A DNA stretch of 42,892 bases from the NCBI GenBank assembly GCA_944372415.1, contig CALVZA010000048.1, positions 1 to 42,892 on the forward strand, in the 5' to 3' direction. The translations under genes and the position numbers were made by a program. The first letter of the stretch is position 1. Each line of letters starts with the position of its first letter. Shown one piece after another: positions 24,783 to 33,774 of this stretch. The notes beneath the pieces were generated by a model. It had not been told where the DNA came from. It made no database searches and worked only from the letters and a program-made list of their open reading frames with translations. The DNA is from an uncultured Bacilli bacterium. GTDB lineage: Bacteria > Bacillota_I > Bacilli_A > RF39 > UBA660.

Positions 24783-26013
24783 CTTCATCACTCCAATTAA
24801 TATTTAACTTACCATTAATATTTTTATTAGCAAAAAATCTACAAAAAGTTTTTATAATATTGTTGTTATCATACTTAGAAGATATTCCTATAGATAAATC
24901 ATCTTTATAACTACATACTGTAAGTTTTAAACTATCTGTAGTATTTAAAACATTAAAATTTTCTATATACTTATCTAACTTATTATTCATTTTTATAACG
25001 CCGATATTAGATAAACAAGAAGTAGATGTAGTCATAGATATTTTATCTATTATATTTAATACAAAGTCTTTTAAGAAAATTGGAGTAATACGAGCAAATA
25101 TATTTTTTTCAAAAGATATCATTTGGTTCATTCTAATTTTTAAATTATCTATATTAATAGATTTTTTTAATTGACTATTCACTGAATTTATTATATTTTC
25201 AAAAGATTCTTTCTTATTTTGAAATTTATAAACTACATATATTAAACCAAAAAAATTTCTTGAAGTTTCTGAATTAAAATAATTTCTTAAATCTACAGGA
25301 ACTTCAATTCTTATAGTTTTATTTATATCATTAGCCCTCATTTCATTTTTATAGGAAATAATTAAAACAGATAGTAACAAAGATGTTAAACTTGCATTAT
25401 AAGTATGTGCTAACTTAAGTGCTTCATTAGTAGATATATGATATTCCATAAAAGTAATATTATTTCTTTTTCTTCCTCTATAACGATATATTTTTCTTAA
25501 ATGAGGAATAGAAATTTTACCCTTAGTATAATATTTATCAAAACTATCTTCTGATTTTTCATAGCTACTTGATGTATCTGCTATTTCAATATCACTTAAA
25601 GAATGTTTTAAAACTAAATATTTTGTAACTAAAGCTTCAAAAAATTTTAAACTTCCTCTACCGTCAGATAAAATATGTGAAACTTCTAAATTAATTCTTT
25701 TTTTATAATAATTAACTCTAAACAATACATCATCACTATCATTATATATTTTAGAACAAATAGGTATATTTTCTTCATTTATTTTAACCTTAGTTGCTGT
25801 TTCTAAATAGTACCAAAAAAAACCTCTTTTCAAATGAACAAAAAAATGTGGAAAATCTCCCATTATTTGATTTAAAGCTTCTTGTAAGATTTTGGAATCA
25901 ACAAATTCATATAAAGTAACAGAATATCTAAATACTGCTGGTATCTTTGACTTATTTGTAAAAGAGTAAAAATTACCGACATTATCCAATTTATACCATT
26001 TTCTTCTTTTCAT
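24772..26013 (-). CDS. Condensation/alcohol-acetyltransferase-like acyltransferase
   Basis: 413 residues from ATG 26013, which follows GGAGGAATACTA; the frame is open 20 codons further but without a ribosome site. LEVSHILSDGRG near residues 128-139 is the HxxxDG active-site motif of CoA-dependent acyltransferases and condensation domains, and a second-half segment IRIEVPVDLRNYF matches the family's conserved Arg strand. The domain joins an acyl group to an alcohol or amine; the substrate cannot be read from the sequence. Its overlap with the zinc-ribbon membrane protein suggests work at the membrane, perhaps on a lipid or cell-envelope compound. Confidence 0.75.
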   Translation of the reverse strand: MKRRKWYKLDNVGNFYSFTNKSKIPAVFRYSVTLYEFVDSKILQEALNQIMGDFPHFFVHLKRGFFWYYLETATKVKINEENIPICSKIYNDSDDVLFRVNYYKKRINLEVSHILSDGRGSLKFFEALVTKYLVLKHSLSDIEIADTSSSYEKSEDSFDKYYTKGKISIPHLRKIYRYRGRKRNNITFMEYHISTNEALKLAHTYNASLTSLLLSVLIISYKNEMRANDINKTIRIEVPVDLRNYFNSETSRNFFGLIYVVYKFQNKKESFENIINSVNSQLKKSINIDNLKIRMNQMISFEKNIFARITPIFLKDFVLNIIDKISMTTSTSCLSNIGVIKMNNKLDKYIENFNVLNTTDSLKLTVCSYKDDLSIGISSKYDNNNIIKTFCRFFANKNINGKLNINWSDEDEM

Positions 26014-26292
26014 TAGTATTCCTCCCAAAATAATTATACTATAAAAAATTAATAACAAAAATAAAATAATCACCTACTAACAATACAAACTTTTAATTAA
26101 CTTATTAAACCAACATAAAAAATAGTTAGACATAGTATTTATACTGCTAGCAAAATCATTTTTTAATATATTATATACTTATTTTATAACATTGCTTATC
26201 ATACTCAATTTTTAAACTTACCAACTTTACTTTTTTATTGTAAAATTGTTATAATTAATACAAATTCAATTAGAAAGTAAGTGATATTTTAA

Positions 26293-26634
26293 ATGGAACA
26301 TAAAATGAAGTTACAACCTGAATATTATAATTTTATACTTAATGGTACAAAAAGAATTGAAATTAGACTTTTTGATAAAAAGAGACAACAAATTAAAATT
26401 GGAGATATTATTAAATTTTTAAAAGAACCTGAGTTAACTGAATCATTTAACGTTAAAGTTGTGGAGTTATTAAGATATAATTCTTTTGAAGATATGTTTA
26501 AAGATTTTGATATTTCCATTTTATCAGATGAATCTATGACAAAAGAAGAATTAATTAATGCTCTTGAACAATTTTATACTAAAGAAATGCAAGAACAGTA
26601 CGGAGTTTTAGGAATTAAAATTGAATTATTATAA
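26293..26634 (+). CDS. ASCH domain protein
   Basis: 113 residues. MKLQPEYYNFILNGTKRIEIR, then QIKIGDIIKFL, is the ASCH pattern (a PUA-like beta barrel that binds RNA or modified nucleosides). The protein is the domain alone plus a helical end. A TATAAT box lies about 35 bases upstream. Function is not known beyond likely nucleic-acid binding. A terminator overlaps its stop. Confidence 0.85.
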   Translation: MEHKMKLQPEYYNFILNGTKRIEIRLFDKKRQQIKIGDIIKFLKEPELTESFNVKVVELLRYNSFEDMFKDFDISILSDESMTKEELINALEQFYTKEMQEQYGVLGIKIELL

Positions 26635-26674
26635 AAGATGACAATGAGATTATATCTTAAAATCATCTTTTTTT
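26634..26674 (+). terminator. Terminator of the ASCH gene
   Basis: AAAGATGA (26634-26641) and TCATCTTT (26663-26670), followed by TTTT. Confidence 0.75.
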
Positions 26675-26920
26675 ACGAAAATTTAAATTTTCAACTTTTT
26701 TTCTTAAAAAAGTGATTAAAAAACATTTAAATAAATATATTTAATTATGTTAAATTAATTTCATTTATATTTTTTTCTCAGCATATATTTCTTTAATACT
26801 ATTTAAAAAAATATTTTTAATTTATTACTATTATTTTCAGTTTAAAGGTGTCGAATTCGACACCTTTAAAATTTCATTATATATTCTGAATCAACTATTT
26901 TTTAAAATAATTTTACAAAC
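26675..26920. other. AT-rich intergenic region with a 30-bp palindrome
   Basis: No coding region. The only clear structure is the perfect palindrome at 26841-26870. Confidence 0.6.
26841..26870. repeat. 30-bp perfect palindrome
   Basis: The half-site TTTAAAGGTGTCGAA is followed directly by its exact complement, with GAATTC at the centre. No U-tract follows on either strand. It could fold into a stem in RNA or be an operator. Confidence 0.85.
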
Positions 26921-26950
26921 AAAAAACTAACTCCCTTACGAATTAGTTTT
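26918..26950 (-). terminator. Terminator of tRNA-Met
   Basis: On the minus strand AAAACTAA (26950-26943) pairs with TTAGTTTT (26930-26923), followed by TTTG. Confidence 0.75.
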
Positions 26951-26959
26951 ATTCAAATT

Positions 26960-27036
26960 TGGTAGCGGCGGAGAGGGTCGAACTCCCGACCTACCGGGTA
27001 TGAACCGGTCGCTCTAGCCAACTGAGCTACACCGCC
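26960..27036 (-). tRNA. tRNA-Met (CAT), elongator type
   Basis: 77 bases including an encoded CCA. The acceptor stem is GGCGGTG with CGCCGCT, the D-arm begins GCTCAGTTGG, the anticodon loop is TTCATAC (CAT) in stem ACCGG/CCGGT, and the T-loop is TTCGACC. It lacks the initiator features (first-pair mismatch and three G-C pairs in the anticodon stem) and matches the elongator tRNA-Met of Bacillus closely. An isoleucine tRNA with lysidine also has CAT but a different body. Confidence 0.95.
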
Positions 27037-27054
27037 ATTAATAAGAACAAATTA

Positions 27055-27083
27055 ATTATAACAAACATAATTTGTTCTTGCAA
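27055..27083 (-). promoter_or_regulatory. Promoter of tRNA-Met
   Basis: On the minus strand TTGCAA (27083-27078), 17 bases, TATAAT (27060-27055), about 20 bases before the mature 5' end. The same region forms an AAGAACAAATT/AATTTGTTCTT hairpin that may end rpmF. Confidence 0.7.
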
Positions 27084-27091
27084 GCATTATT

Positions 27092-27283
27092 TTATTCAGC
27101 GTCTTTTTTTGAAACTTCTATTACTTCTTTTCCTTTATAATTACCACATTCAGTACATGCTCTATGAGGTCTAATAACTGCACCACATTTTGCACAAGTT
27201 GTCATTCCTGGTACTTCTTTTTTTAAATGAGTACGACGCATTCTCTTTTTAGTTTTACTAGTTCTTCTAAATGGAACTGCCAT
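27092..27283 (-). CDS. rpmF: 50S ribosomal protein L32
   Basis: 63 residues. [21 protein letters not shown] is the typical start, and CAKCG (28-32 region) with CTECG forms the zinc-binding four-cysteine site. L32 belongs to the large subunit. AAGGAGTGAT precedes the ATG. It follows yceD, the usual partner. Confidence 0.97.
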   Translation of the reverse strand: MAVPFRRTSKTKKRMRRTHLKKEVPGMTTCAKCGAVIRPHRACTECGNYKGKEVIEVSKKDAE

Positions 27284-27305
27284 ATTATCACTCCTTCCTT
27301 GCTAA

Positions 27306-27716
27306 TCAACTAATTAATTCCCATCCATCCCCAGATGTGTTGGAAGGTTCTTTTGTATCAGACACAACACGAATGGGAATTTCCAATACAATATTCTCCC
27401 ATAAAATCTCGGATATTTCAAGAGTATTTTTATTATTTTTATAAATTTCTTCAAATTTACCTAACGTTTCATCTACTATTGACTCAAAACTATAAGGAAC
27501 ATCTTTTAAAGTTATTGCACAAGGTAAAACCATTGTTCCAGTAATTTTTAAATTTAGATTAATATTATCCTCATAATCAATATCTATGCAACCAAAAACG
27601 TGTAAATCTTTTAGTTCTCTTATATCAGTATTTTTATAAATTTCACTATCTAACGAAAAATTAATATCAATTTCAATTTTTCCAAATCTATTTAAATAAT
27701 TTAAATCTAACTTCAT
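27306..27716 (-). CDS. yceD: YceD/DUF177 family protein
   Basis: 136 residues. Family marks are GCIDIDYEDNINLNLKITGTMVLPCAITLKDV and the acidic middle, in the common place directly upstream of rpmF. The family is linked to 23S rRNA and ribosome assembly; its exact role is unsettled. Its ATG lies one base behind the yneF stop with no separate ribosome site, so its translation is probably coupled. Confidence 0.85.
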   Translation of the reverse strand: MKLDLNYLNRFGKIEIDINFSLDSEIYKNTDIRELKDLHVFGCIDIDYEDNINLNLKITGTMVLPCAITLKDVPYSFESIVDETLGKFEEIYKNNKNTLEISEILWENIVLEIPIRVVSDTKEPSNTSGDGWELIS

Positions 27717-27717
27717 A

Positions 27718-27927
27718 TTACATCATCTTATTCATTTGTTGCATTAATTGTTTAACTTGTTTTTGACTTGGTTTTCTTCCCATTCCACTCATTAAAGTTT
27801 CTATCATTTTTTCATTTATTGGAGGATTCTTTTTGAAATATTTCATCATATAATTTTTAGCAACTAAAAAGCCTACAATTCCTCCTATAATAAGTCCAAC
27901 AAGCACTAATAATATATCTTGTAACAT
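27718..27927 (-). CDS. yneF: YneF family membrane protein
   Basis: 69 residues from ATG 27927, with AAAGGAGTGAT in front (a GTG three codons earlier lies inside that site). One N-terminal membrane helix (ILLVLVGLIIGGIVGFLVA), then KNYMMKYFKKNPPINEKMIETLMSGMGRKPS, the signature of the UPF0154/YneF family. Function unknown; a small anchored protein of Firmicutes. Confidence 0.92.
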   Translation of the reverse strand: MLQDILLVLVGLIIGGIVGFLVAKNYMMKYFKKNPPINEKMIETLMSGMGRKPSQKQVKQLMQQMNKMM

Positions 27928-27992
27928 TATTATCACTCCTTTAATTAATTATACTAAATATAAATTTATTTTACAAGAATTTATGATTTACT

Positions 27993-28433
27993 TTACTTAT
28001 CTTTACTTCCCTTTAAAACATAATTCTTACTTTTTAAATAATCATAATTATCATTAATAAAATCACATACAAATAAATCTGTTAAATCCTTTATATTAGT
28101 TAAAAATATATTATTTTCTAAAGTAGATTTAATTCTAATATGACTTTTATTAATATTCATCTTACTTTCTTCATTAGTAAAATAATTATGGTACATATGA
28201 ACATTTTTAAATTTAGTATATTCATCATATTCTTTTAATCTATCATAAAAGTATTTATTAAAAAATTCTTCATTTATTGGTATACATAATTCATTAAATA
28301 AATCAAAAGCAACTATAACATCTTTTCTGTTATAATTATATATACTTTTTAGCATAATATATATATTTTCTGGTATTTTATTAGCCATACTAGTGTAATT
28401 TTTATTTAATTTAAATATATAAAAAGTTCTCAA
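27993..28433 (-). CDS. SirA-like replication inhibitor (tentative)
   Basis: 146 residues. The start is probably TTG 28433 (MRTFYIFKLN), because AGGTGATATA lies directly before it; the frame reaches a GTG three codons earlier inside that site. The start RTFYIFKLN and the middle YTKFKNVHMYHNYFTNEESKMNI with NKSHIRIKS resemble SirA, which in sporulating Bacillus binds DnaA and blocks new rounds of replication. The match is from memory of the pattern and is not certain. It is downstream of helD in the same direction. Confidence 0.5.
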   Translation of the reverse strand: MRTFYIFKLNKNYTSMANKIPENIYIMLKSIYNYNRKDVIVAFDLFNELCIPINEEFFNKYFYDRLKEYDEYTKFKNVHMYHNYFTNEESKMNINKSHIRIKSTLENNIFLTNIKDLTDLFVCDFINDNYDYLKSKNYVLKGSKDK

Positions 28434-28470
28434 ATATATCACCTAATATAATATATCAAGAACTAACTTA

Positions 28471-30495
28471 CTATTTTGTCGAATTAAATATTATTAATTC
28501 GTGTTGTGCTCTAGTAACAGCAACATAATATAAATATTTATTATTATCAAAATTATTTATTATTATAACTGAATCGAATTCTAACCCTTTAGAAATATAT
28601 GCAGGAATTATAATTGATTTTTTATTAAACTTTTCTATATTTTCATTAACTATATTAATTTCTTTAACTTTATCTTTAACATTACTAAATACACTATTTG
28701 CTTCATCAATACTTTTAGTTATTATAGCTATGCTATTATACTTACTTTTTAAACGGTTTATTTCATCTACTAATAAATTATAATCTAAACTATCATATGT
28801 TTTAACAGGAATATTATTTTCTTTTCTAACAGCAGATGTATAATTTAAATTTAACACTTTGTTGCTATACTCTATTATTTCTTTACTAGATCTATATGTT
28901 TTTAATAATTCAATATATTTAGAATTATTATCAAATATATTTAATAATTTATTTAAACTATCATATTTATAAAATGGATTAATAGTTTGATTAACATCAC
29001 CTAATATAGTAAATTTAGAATTTTTAAATATTCTTTTTATTATTTTATATTGTAATAAAGTATAATCTTGAGCCTCATCTATGACAACTAATTTAGTATA
29101 TACTTTATAAGGTATACTTGATATTAAAAACTTAAAATATATAAATAAAGAAGAATCTTCATAATTTAATACTTTTTTATTTAAATTTTTAATATTTTCA
29201 CTTCTATTAAAATATCCTTTATAACTATATAGAAATTCTTGACTATCATAAAAACCTTTATATAATTCTTTTATATCAGAAGTTAAATTAATAGATTTTA
29301 ATAACAATGTCTTTATTCTAATTTTATCTTGTTTTTTACCCTTATAATACCTATTATTTAATTTATCTGCTATATAATCAAATCTTTCAAATAAATTAAA
29401 TTTATCAAATCTTACTTTTAATAATTCATTTAAAATGTTTTTATCTATAGTTTGTTCTTTATAAATTAAATCATTAGTAAAACTACATAAATTAGTTAAA
29501 GTATTAGCATAATTTTCTAAAATAGATATTACATTATCACTTAATTTATATTTAATTAGTTCATTATTTTGATATTCATTTTTATAATATCTTGCTAAAA
29601 AGTCTGAATATGATTCAACTTTGTTATATTCTTTAATATAAAATGAAGCAAAATCATGAAACGTTGATATTAAAGTATTATCTTCTCCTAATTCTGGTAA
29701 AACATTTGATATATATTCTTGAAATATATTATTAGGAGAGAATATTAATATATTATTACTATTTAAATAATTTAGTTTATATAATAAATAAGCTATTCTA
29801 TGTAATGCAACACTAGTTTTACCACTACCTGCTATTCCTTGAACTATTAAGTTATTTGTTTTATCATCTCTAATTACTAAATTTTGTTCTTGTTGTATGG
29901 TATTAACAATATTTTTCATATAGTCACTAGAATTTTCTTTTAATACATTTTGTAATACTTCATCATCAATATTAATAGTAGTATCAAATACATTATTAAG
30001 TTTGCCGTCTTTAATTTGATATTGACGTTTTAATAATATTTTTCCTTTTATTATTCCTTCTGGCGCAATATATTTAGCATCACCAATACCATAATCATAA
30101 AACATAGAACAAATAGGACTTCTCCAATCATATACATAATAATTTTCATCATCATTAACATTTGTTAAACCAATATAAATTTCATTAAAATTATTATTTG
30201 TTTTAAAATCTATTCTTCCAAAATAAGGTTTATTTTGAATAGAGTATAGTTTTTTAAATTTTTTAGCCTTTTGTTCTAGGAAAAATACTTCTAAATCATT
30301 GCTAGTACGTAAACTTTTCATTTCCGCTGGGTCTAATTCTGCTTTATTATCCCACATCATTATTTGAAATTCTCTTAATTTTGTTTCTTTATCATAAAGT
30401 TCTGTACCTAAACTAGATATTTCATTTTTTATAATATCTAAAGTACTTTCAAGCTTTTTTTTCTCAAGTAAAATTTCTTTTTCAGATATACTCAT
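28471..30495 (-). CDS. helD: HelD-type UvrD-like ATPase (RNA polymerase recycling)
   Basis: 674 residues. An N-terminal coiled coil (1-85) is followed by YFGRIDF and VYDWRSPICSMFYD, both typical of HelD, then Walker A QGIAGSGKTS at 219-228, KLVVIDEAQDYT (Walker B) and the final motif YYVAVTRAQHELIIF. HelD pulls stalled RNA polymerase off DNA. It is close in layout to the Firmicute form. It has a strong promoter upstream. Confidence 0.9.
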   Translation of the reverse strand: MSISEKEILLEKKKLESTLDIIKNEISSLGTELYDKETKLREFQIMMWDNKAELDPAEMKSLRTSNDLEVFFLEQKAKKFKKLYSIQNKPYFGRIDFKTNNNFNEIYIGLTNVNDDENYYVYDWRSPICSMFYDYGIGDAKYIAPEGIIKGKILLKRQYQIKDGKLNNVFDTTINIDDEVLQNVLKENSSDYMKNIVNTIQQEQNLVIRDDKTNNLIVQGIAGSGKTSVALHRIAYLLYKLNYLNSNNILIFSPNNIFQEYISNVLPELGEDNTLISTFHDFASFYIKEYNKVESYSDFLARYYKNEYQNNELIKYKLSDNVISILENYANTLTNLCSFTNDLIYKEQTIDKNILNELLKVRFDKFNLFERFDYIADKLNNRYYKGKKQDKIRIKTLLLKSINLTSDIKELYKGFYDSQEFLYSYKGYFNRSENIKNLNKKVLNYEDSSLFIYFKFLISSIPYKVYTKLVVIDEAQDYTLLQYKIIKRIFKNSKFTILGDVNQTINPFYKYDSLNKLLNIFDNNSKYIELLKTYRSSKEIIEYSNKVLNLNYTSAVRKENNIPVKTYDSLDYNLLVDEINRLKSKYNSIAIITKSIDEANSVFSNVKDKVKEINIVNENIEKFNKKSIIIPAYISKGLEFDSVIIINNFDNNKYLYYVAVTRAQHELIIFNSTK

Positions 30496-30535
30496 TTTAC
30501 CTCCAAAACTTGATATTTAAAAACTAAGCAAAATA

Positions 30536-30565
30536 ATAATATCACATATTATTTTTTTTAATCAA
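30536..30565 (-). promoter_or_regulatory. Promoter of helD
   Basis: On the minus strand TTGATT (30565-30560), 18 bases, TATTAT (30541-30536), about 40 bases before the ATG. Confidence 0.6.
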
Positions 30566-30583
30566 GTATTTTAAATGAAATAT

Positions 30584-30611
30584 CAAAAAAATCACCATTT
30601 TATGATGATTT
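30584..30611 (-). terminator. Terminator of the hisS-aspS-gatCAB operon
   Basis: On the minus strand AAATCATCA (30611-30603) pairs, with G-U pairs, with TGGTGATTT (30597-30589), then TTTT. Confidence 0.8.
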
Positions 30612-32045
30612 TTATTTGTTATCTAATTCACTAGATAATATTTCTTTTACTAATACAGGATTTGCTTTACCTTTAGTTTCTTTCATAACTTGACCTACAA
30701 AATAATCAAACATATTTGTCTTACCATTTTTATATAATTTTATTTGATCTAAATTACTATCTAATATATTTACTATGATATCTTTAATAGTATCTATATC
30801 ATTTATTTGTTCCATACCTAATTCTTTTATTAATATTTTAGGATCTTTTTGTAATTCTAAAGATTTATTAAATAACTCTTTTGCTTGTTTGCTACTAATT
30901 TTATCTAATATAGTTTGATCTATTATAAATTTTAATTTATCTGGAGTTAGATATAATTCATTTATGCTAATATTATTAGAATTTGTATAATCAGATATTT
31001 GATTTAATACCCAGTTTACAGATGATTTTATATCACATCCTAAATTAATTAAATTATCAAAATATTCACTTACATCTTTATTTTTTATTAAATTATTAGC
31101 GTCAATTATATTTAATCCTAATTCATTAATATATTTTAATTTTTTTTCATTTGGTAATATAGATATTCTAGATTTTATATCATTAATTAAATCAGATGTA
31201 ATTTCATAAGGAGGTATATTTGGTTCTACAAAATATTTATAATCAATAGCATCTATTTTACTTCTCATTGTGATAGTTGTTTCTGTTGCTTCATCATATC
31301 TTCTTGTTTCTTGAACTATTTCATCTTTTTTACCGTTTAATATAAGTTCTGTTTGTCTTTTTATTTCATATTCTATAGTTTTTTCTACATTATTTATATT
31401 ATTAACATTTTTAACTTCTACTTTAGTTCCTAATTCTTTTGAATCTTTTTCCATCATAGAAACATTTACATCACATCTAATTTGACCACGTTTTATATCA
31501 GCATCACTAATTCCTGTATATCTAAATATATATTTCATAGTATCTAAAAATGCTACTGCTTCTTTACTAGAATGCATACAAGGTGATGTTACCGTTTCTA
31601 AAAGTGGTACTCCTGCTCTATTATAATCTATTAAAGAAAAATAAGAATAATGATCTAGTGATGCAGAATCTTCTTCTAAGTGTATATCTAATATATCAAT
31701 ATTTTTTTCTATTCCATCAACATCTATTGTTAAAACTCCATTAGTCCCAATTGGTTTATTAAATTGAGTTATTTGATAACCTTTAGGTAAATCTGGGTAA
31801 TAATAATTTTTTCTATCAAACATAAAAATTTCTGGAATATCACATTTTAATATAAGAGCCATTTCTATTGCTTTTTCTATACATTCTTTATTTAAAAGCG
31901 GAAGAATACCTGGAAAAGCCATATCTATTTTATTAACATTTAAATTTGAAATATCATTATAAGAATTTTTTGCAGGAGAAAAGACTTTAGTATTACTTTT
32001 CATCTCTGCATGCATTTCTAATCCAATAACAGGTATTAATTCCAT
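30612..32045 (-). CDS. gatB: Asp/Glu-tRNA(Asn/Gln) amidotransferase subunit B
   Basis: 477 residues, full length. VIGLEMHAEMKSNTKVFSPA, FDRKNYYYPDLPKGYQITQF, DYNRAGVPLLETVT and RCDVNVSM are signatures of the kinase-like domain that activates the misacylated tRNA; the C-terminal YqeY-like part ends GKANPVLVKEIL. GatB binds the tRNA and phosphorylates the Glu or Asp. Its ATG shares a base with the gatA stop (TAATG), so it is translated with gatA. Confidence 0.97.
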   Translation of the reverse strand: MELIPVIGLEMHAEMKSNTKVFSPAKNSYNDISNLNVNKIDMAFPGILPLLNKECIEKAIEMALILKCDIPEIFMFDRKNYYYPDLPKGYQITQFNKPIGTNGVLTIDVDGIEKNIDILDIHLEEDSASLDHYSYFSLIDYNRAGVPLLETVTSPCMHSSKEAVAFLDTMKYIFRYTGISDADIKRGQIRCDVNVSMMEKDSKELGTKVEVKNVNNINNVEKTIEYEIKRQTELILNGKKDEIVQETRRYDEATETTITMRSKIDAIDYKYFVEPNIPPYEITSDLINDIKSRISILPNEKKLKYINELGLNIIDANNLIKNKDVSEYFDNLINLGCDIKSSVNWVLNQISDYTNSNNISINELYLTPDKLKFIIDQTILDKISSKQAKELFNKSLELQKDPKILIKELGMEQINDIDTIKDIIVNILDSNLDQIKLYKNGKTNMFDYFVGQVMKETKGKANPVLVKEILSSELDNK

Positions 32046-33481
32046 TATTCCACTTCCTTTGCTATTTGATATTTATAATTCATTGATTGTTCTAAAGCAT
32101 ATGAAATATTCAAAATATTTGCATCATCTAAAATATTTCCAGTAATATTTATACCTATAGGCATATTTTCAACAAATCCATTTGGTATAGTAATACTTGG
32201 ATAACCCCCAAAATTTCCAATTACCATCAAATTTTCTAATACTTGTTCATTACCACTTATTACATCATTAGAATTTTCTATCTTAGGTGCAATTTTACCA
32301 CTTGCTGGCATAATCATAACATCATACTCTTTAAATAGATTATTCATTTTTTCAGTTATAAGTCTTCTAACTCTTTTTGCATTTAAGAAATATTTTTCTT
32401 GATTTTCTTTTTGAAGAACATAAGAGCCTATTACAAATCTACGTTTAATTAAAGAAGAAAACCCTTTAGTTCTATGATTTTTTATCATATCTACATAATT
32501 ATCTCCTTCTCCACGTGGTCCAAATATTATTCCTGTTAAATTAGAATCATTACTAGTAGCTTCTGCACATGATATACATAAATAAGAAGGAAATAAAGCT
32601 TGAAGTAAATTATCGTCAATATTTATTCCAGTTACATTTGCTCCCAATTCTTCTAACTTATTTAATGTATTTTTAAATTCAGTTATAATACTTGTTAATT
32701 CGTTTGATGGATTTTTATAATTCTTTAAATCAATTAGATTTTCAATATAAAATAATCTTTTTCCTGTTATATTTCCTGTTAATGATTTAGTTAAATTTAC
32801 ATTTAAATCTATACTTGTCATATCTAATTCATCTTTTCCTTTTACGTTGTCGACAACTATTGCAGCATCTTTAACAGAACGTGTTAATACTCCAACATGA
32901 TCTAAACTTGAAGCAAATGGAAATAATCCAAATCTACTAATAACACCGTAAGTAGGTTTATAGCCAACTATACCACAATATGCTGCTGGCTTACGAATAG
33001 AATCTCCAGTATCACTACCAAGTGCATATGGAACAACTCCAGTTGCTACTAAACAAGCTGACCCAGAACTTGACCCTGCAGTGATTCTAGTTTTATCCCA
33101 TGGATTTTTAACAATTCCAGTATGACTTGTAGTTCCTGTTGCTCCCATACCTAACTCGTCCATAGCACTTTTACCAATTAAACATGCACCAACATCTTTT
33201 AATTTACTTATAACAGTAGCATCAAAGAATGGAACATAATTATTTAATGTATTGCTACTAGCAGTAGTTAGAATATCTTTTGTAGATAAATTATCTTTTG
33301 CAACATACGGAATACCAGATAAAATATTATCATTAACTTCAGTTTCTTTTGTATCTTCACATATAGTAACATATGGATTATATTCCTTTTGTATTTCTTT
33401 GGATTTTTTTAATGATTGTTCTAATAACTCTTTACTAGTTATTTCACCAGATATTAGTTTTTTATGTAATTCTTCTAACAC
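32045..33481 (-). CDS. gatA: Asp/Glu-tRNA(Asn/Gln) amidotransferase subunit A
   Basis: 478 residues, amidase family; GatA releases ammonia from glutamine. By alignment the triad is Lys62 (PYVAKDN), Ser137 (AGSSSGSA) and Ser161 (GSDTGDSIRKP), all present with the usual spacing. Two glycines of the signature are replaced: GSSGGSA reads GSSSGSA and DTGGS reads DTGDS. The start is a GTG that shares its G with the gatC stop (TAGTG). It is the fourth gene of the operon. Confidence 0.95.
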   Translation of the reverse strand: MLEELHKKLISGEITSKELLEQSLKKSKEIQKEYNPYVTICEDTKETEVNDNILSGIPYVAKDNLSTKDILTTASSNTLNNYVPFFDATVISKLKDVGACLIGKSAMDELGMGATGTTSHTGIVKNPWDKTRITAGSSSGSACLVATGVVPYALGSDTGDSIRKPAAYCGIVGYKPTYGVISRFGLFPFASSLDHVGVLTRSVKDAAIVVDNVKGKDELDMTSIDLNVNLTKSLTGNITGKRLFYIENLIDLKNYKNPSNELTSIITEFKNTLNKLEELGANVTGINIDDNLLQALFPSYLCISCAEATSNDSNLTGIIFGPRGEGDNYVDMIKNHRTKGFSSLIKRRFVIGSYVLQKENQEKYFLNAKRVRRLITEKMNNLFKEYDVMIMPASGKIAPKIENSNDVISGNEQVLENLMVIGNFGGYPSITIPNGFVENMPIGINITGNILDDANILNISYALEQSMNYKYQIAKEVE

Positions 33482-33774
33482 TATCCCACCACCTTTGGAA
33501 CTTCTATTTCTCTATCACTAACTTTACCACTGTTTTTAAGTATATCCTCAATATTTTCGTTTATAATTTTATCTCCATTTCTAGGAACAGACTTAATTAT
33601 AAATGGATAATGTTGTGGTTCTACATCACTTATACCATCTATTTTATTTATTAAATCCATATTTGCTTCTATAATTTCAAATTCATTAAAAATAGTATCT
33701 GTTTCTTCTTTTGTTAAACCAATTAATAATTTATCAGCATAATCATTTATTAATTCTTTAGTAAATTTACTCAT
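33481..33774 (-). CDS. gatC: Asp/Glu-tRNA(Asn/Gln) amidotransferase subunit C
   Basis: 97 residues from ATG 33774. GatC is the small belt around GatA and GatB. LTKEETDTIFNEFE, ISDVEPQHYPF and the ending DREIEVPKVVG are typical. The start overlaps the aspS stop by eight bases (ATGAGTAA), with GTGAGTGAT as ribosome site; the upstream GTG is less likely. Confidence 0.92.
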   Translation of the reverse strand: MSKFTKELINDYADKLLIGLTKEETDTIFNEFEIIEANMDLINKIDGISDVEPQHYPFIIKSVPRNGDKIINENIEDILKNSGKVSDREIEVPKVVG

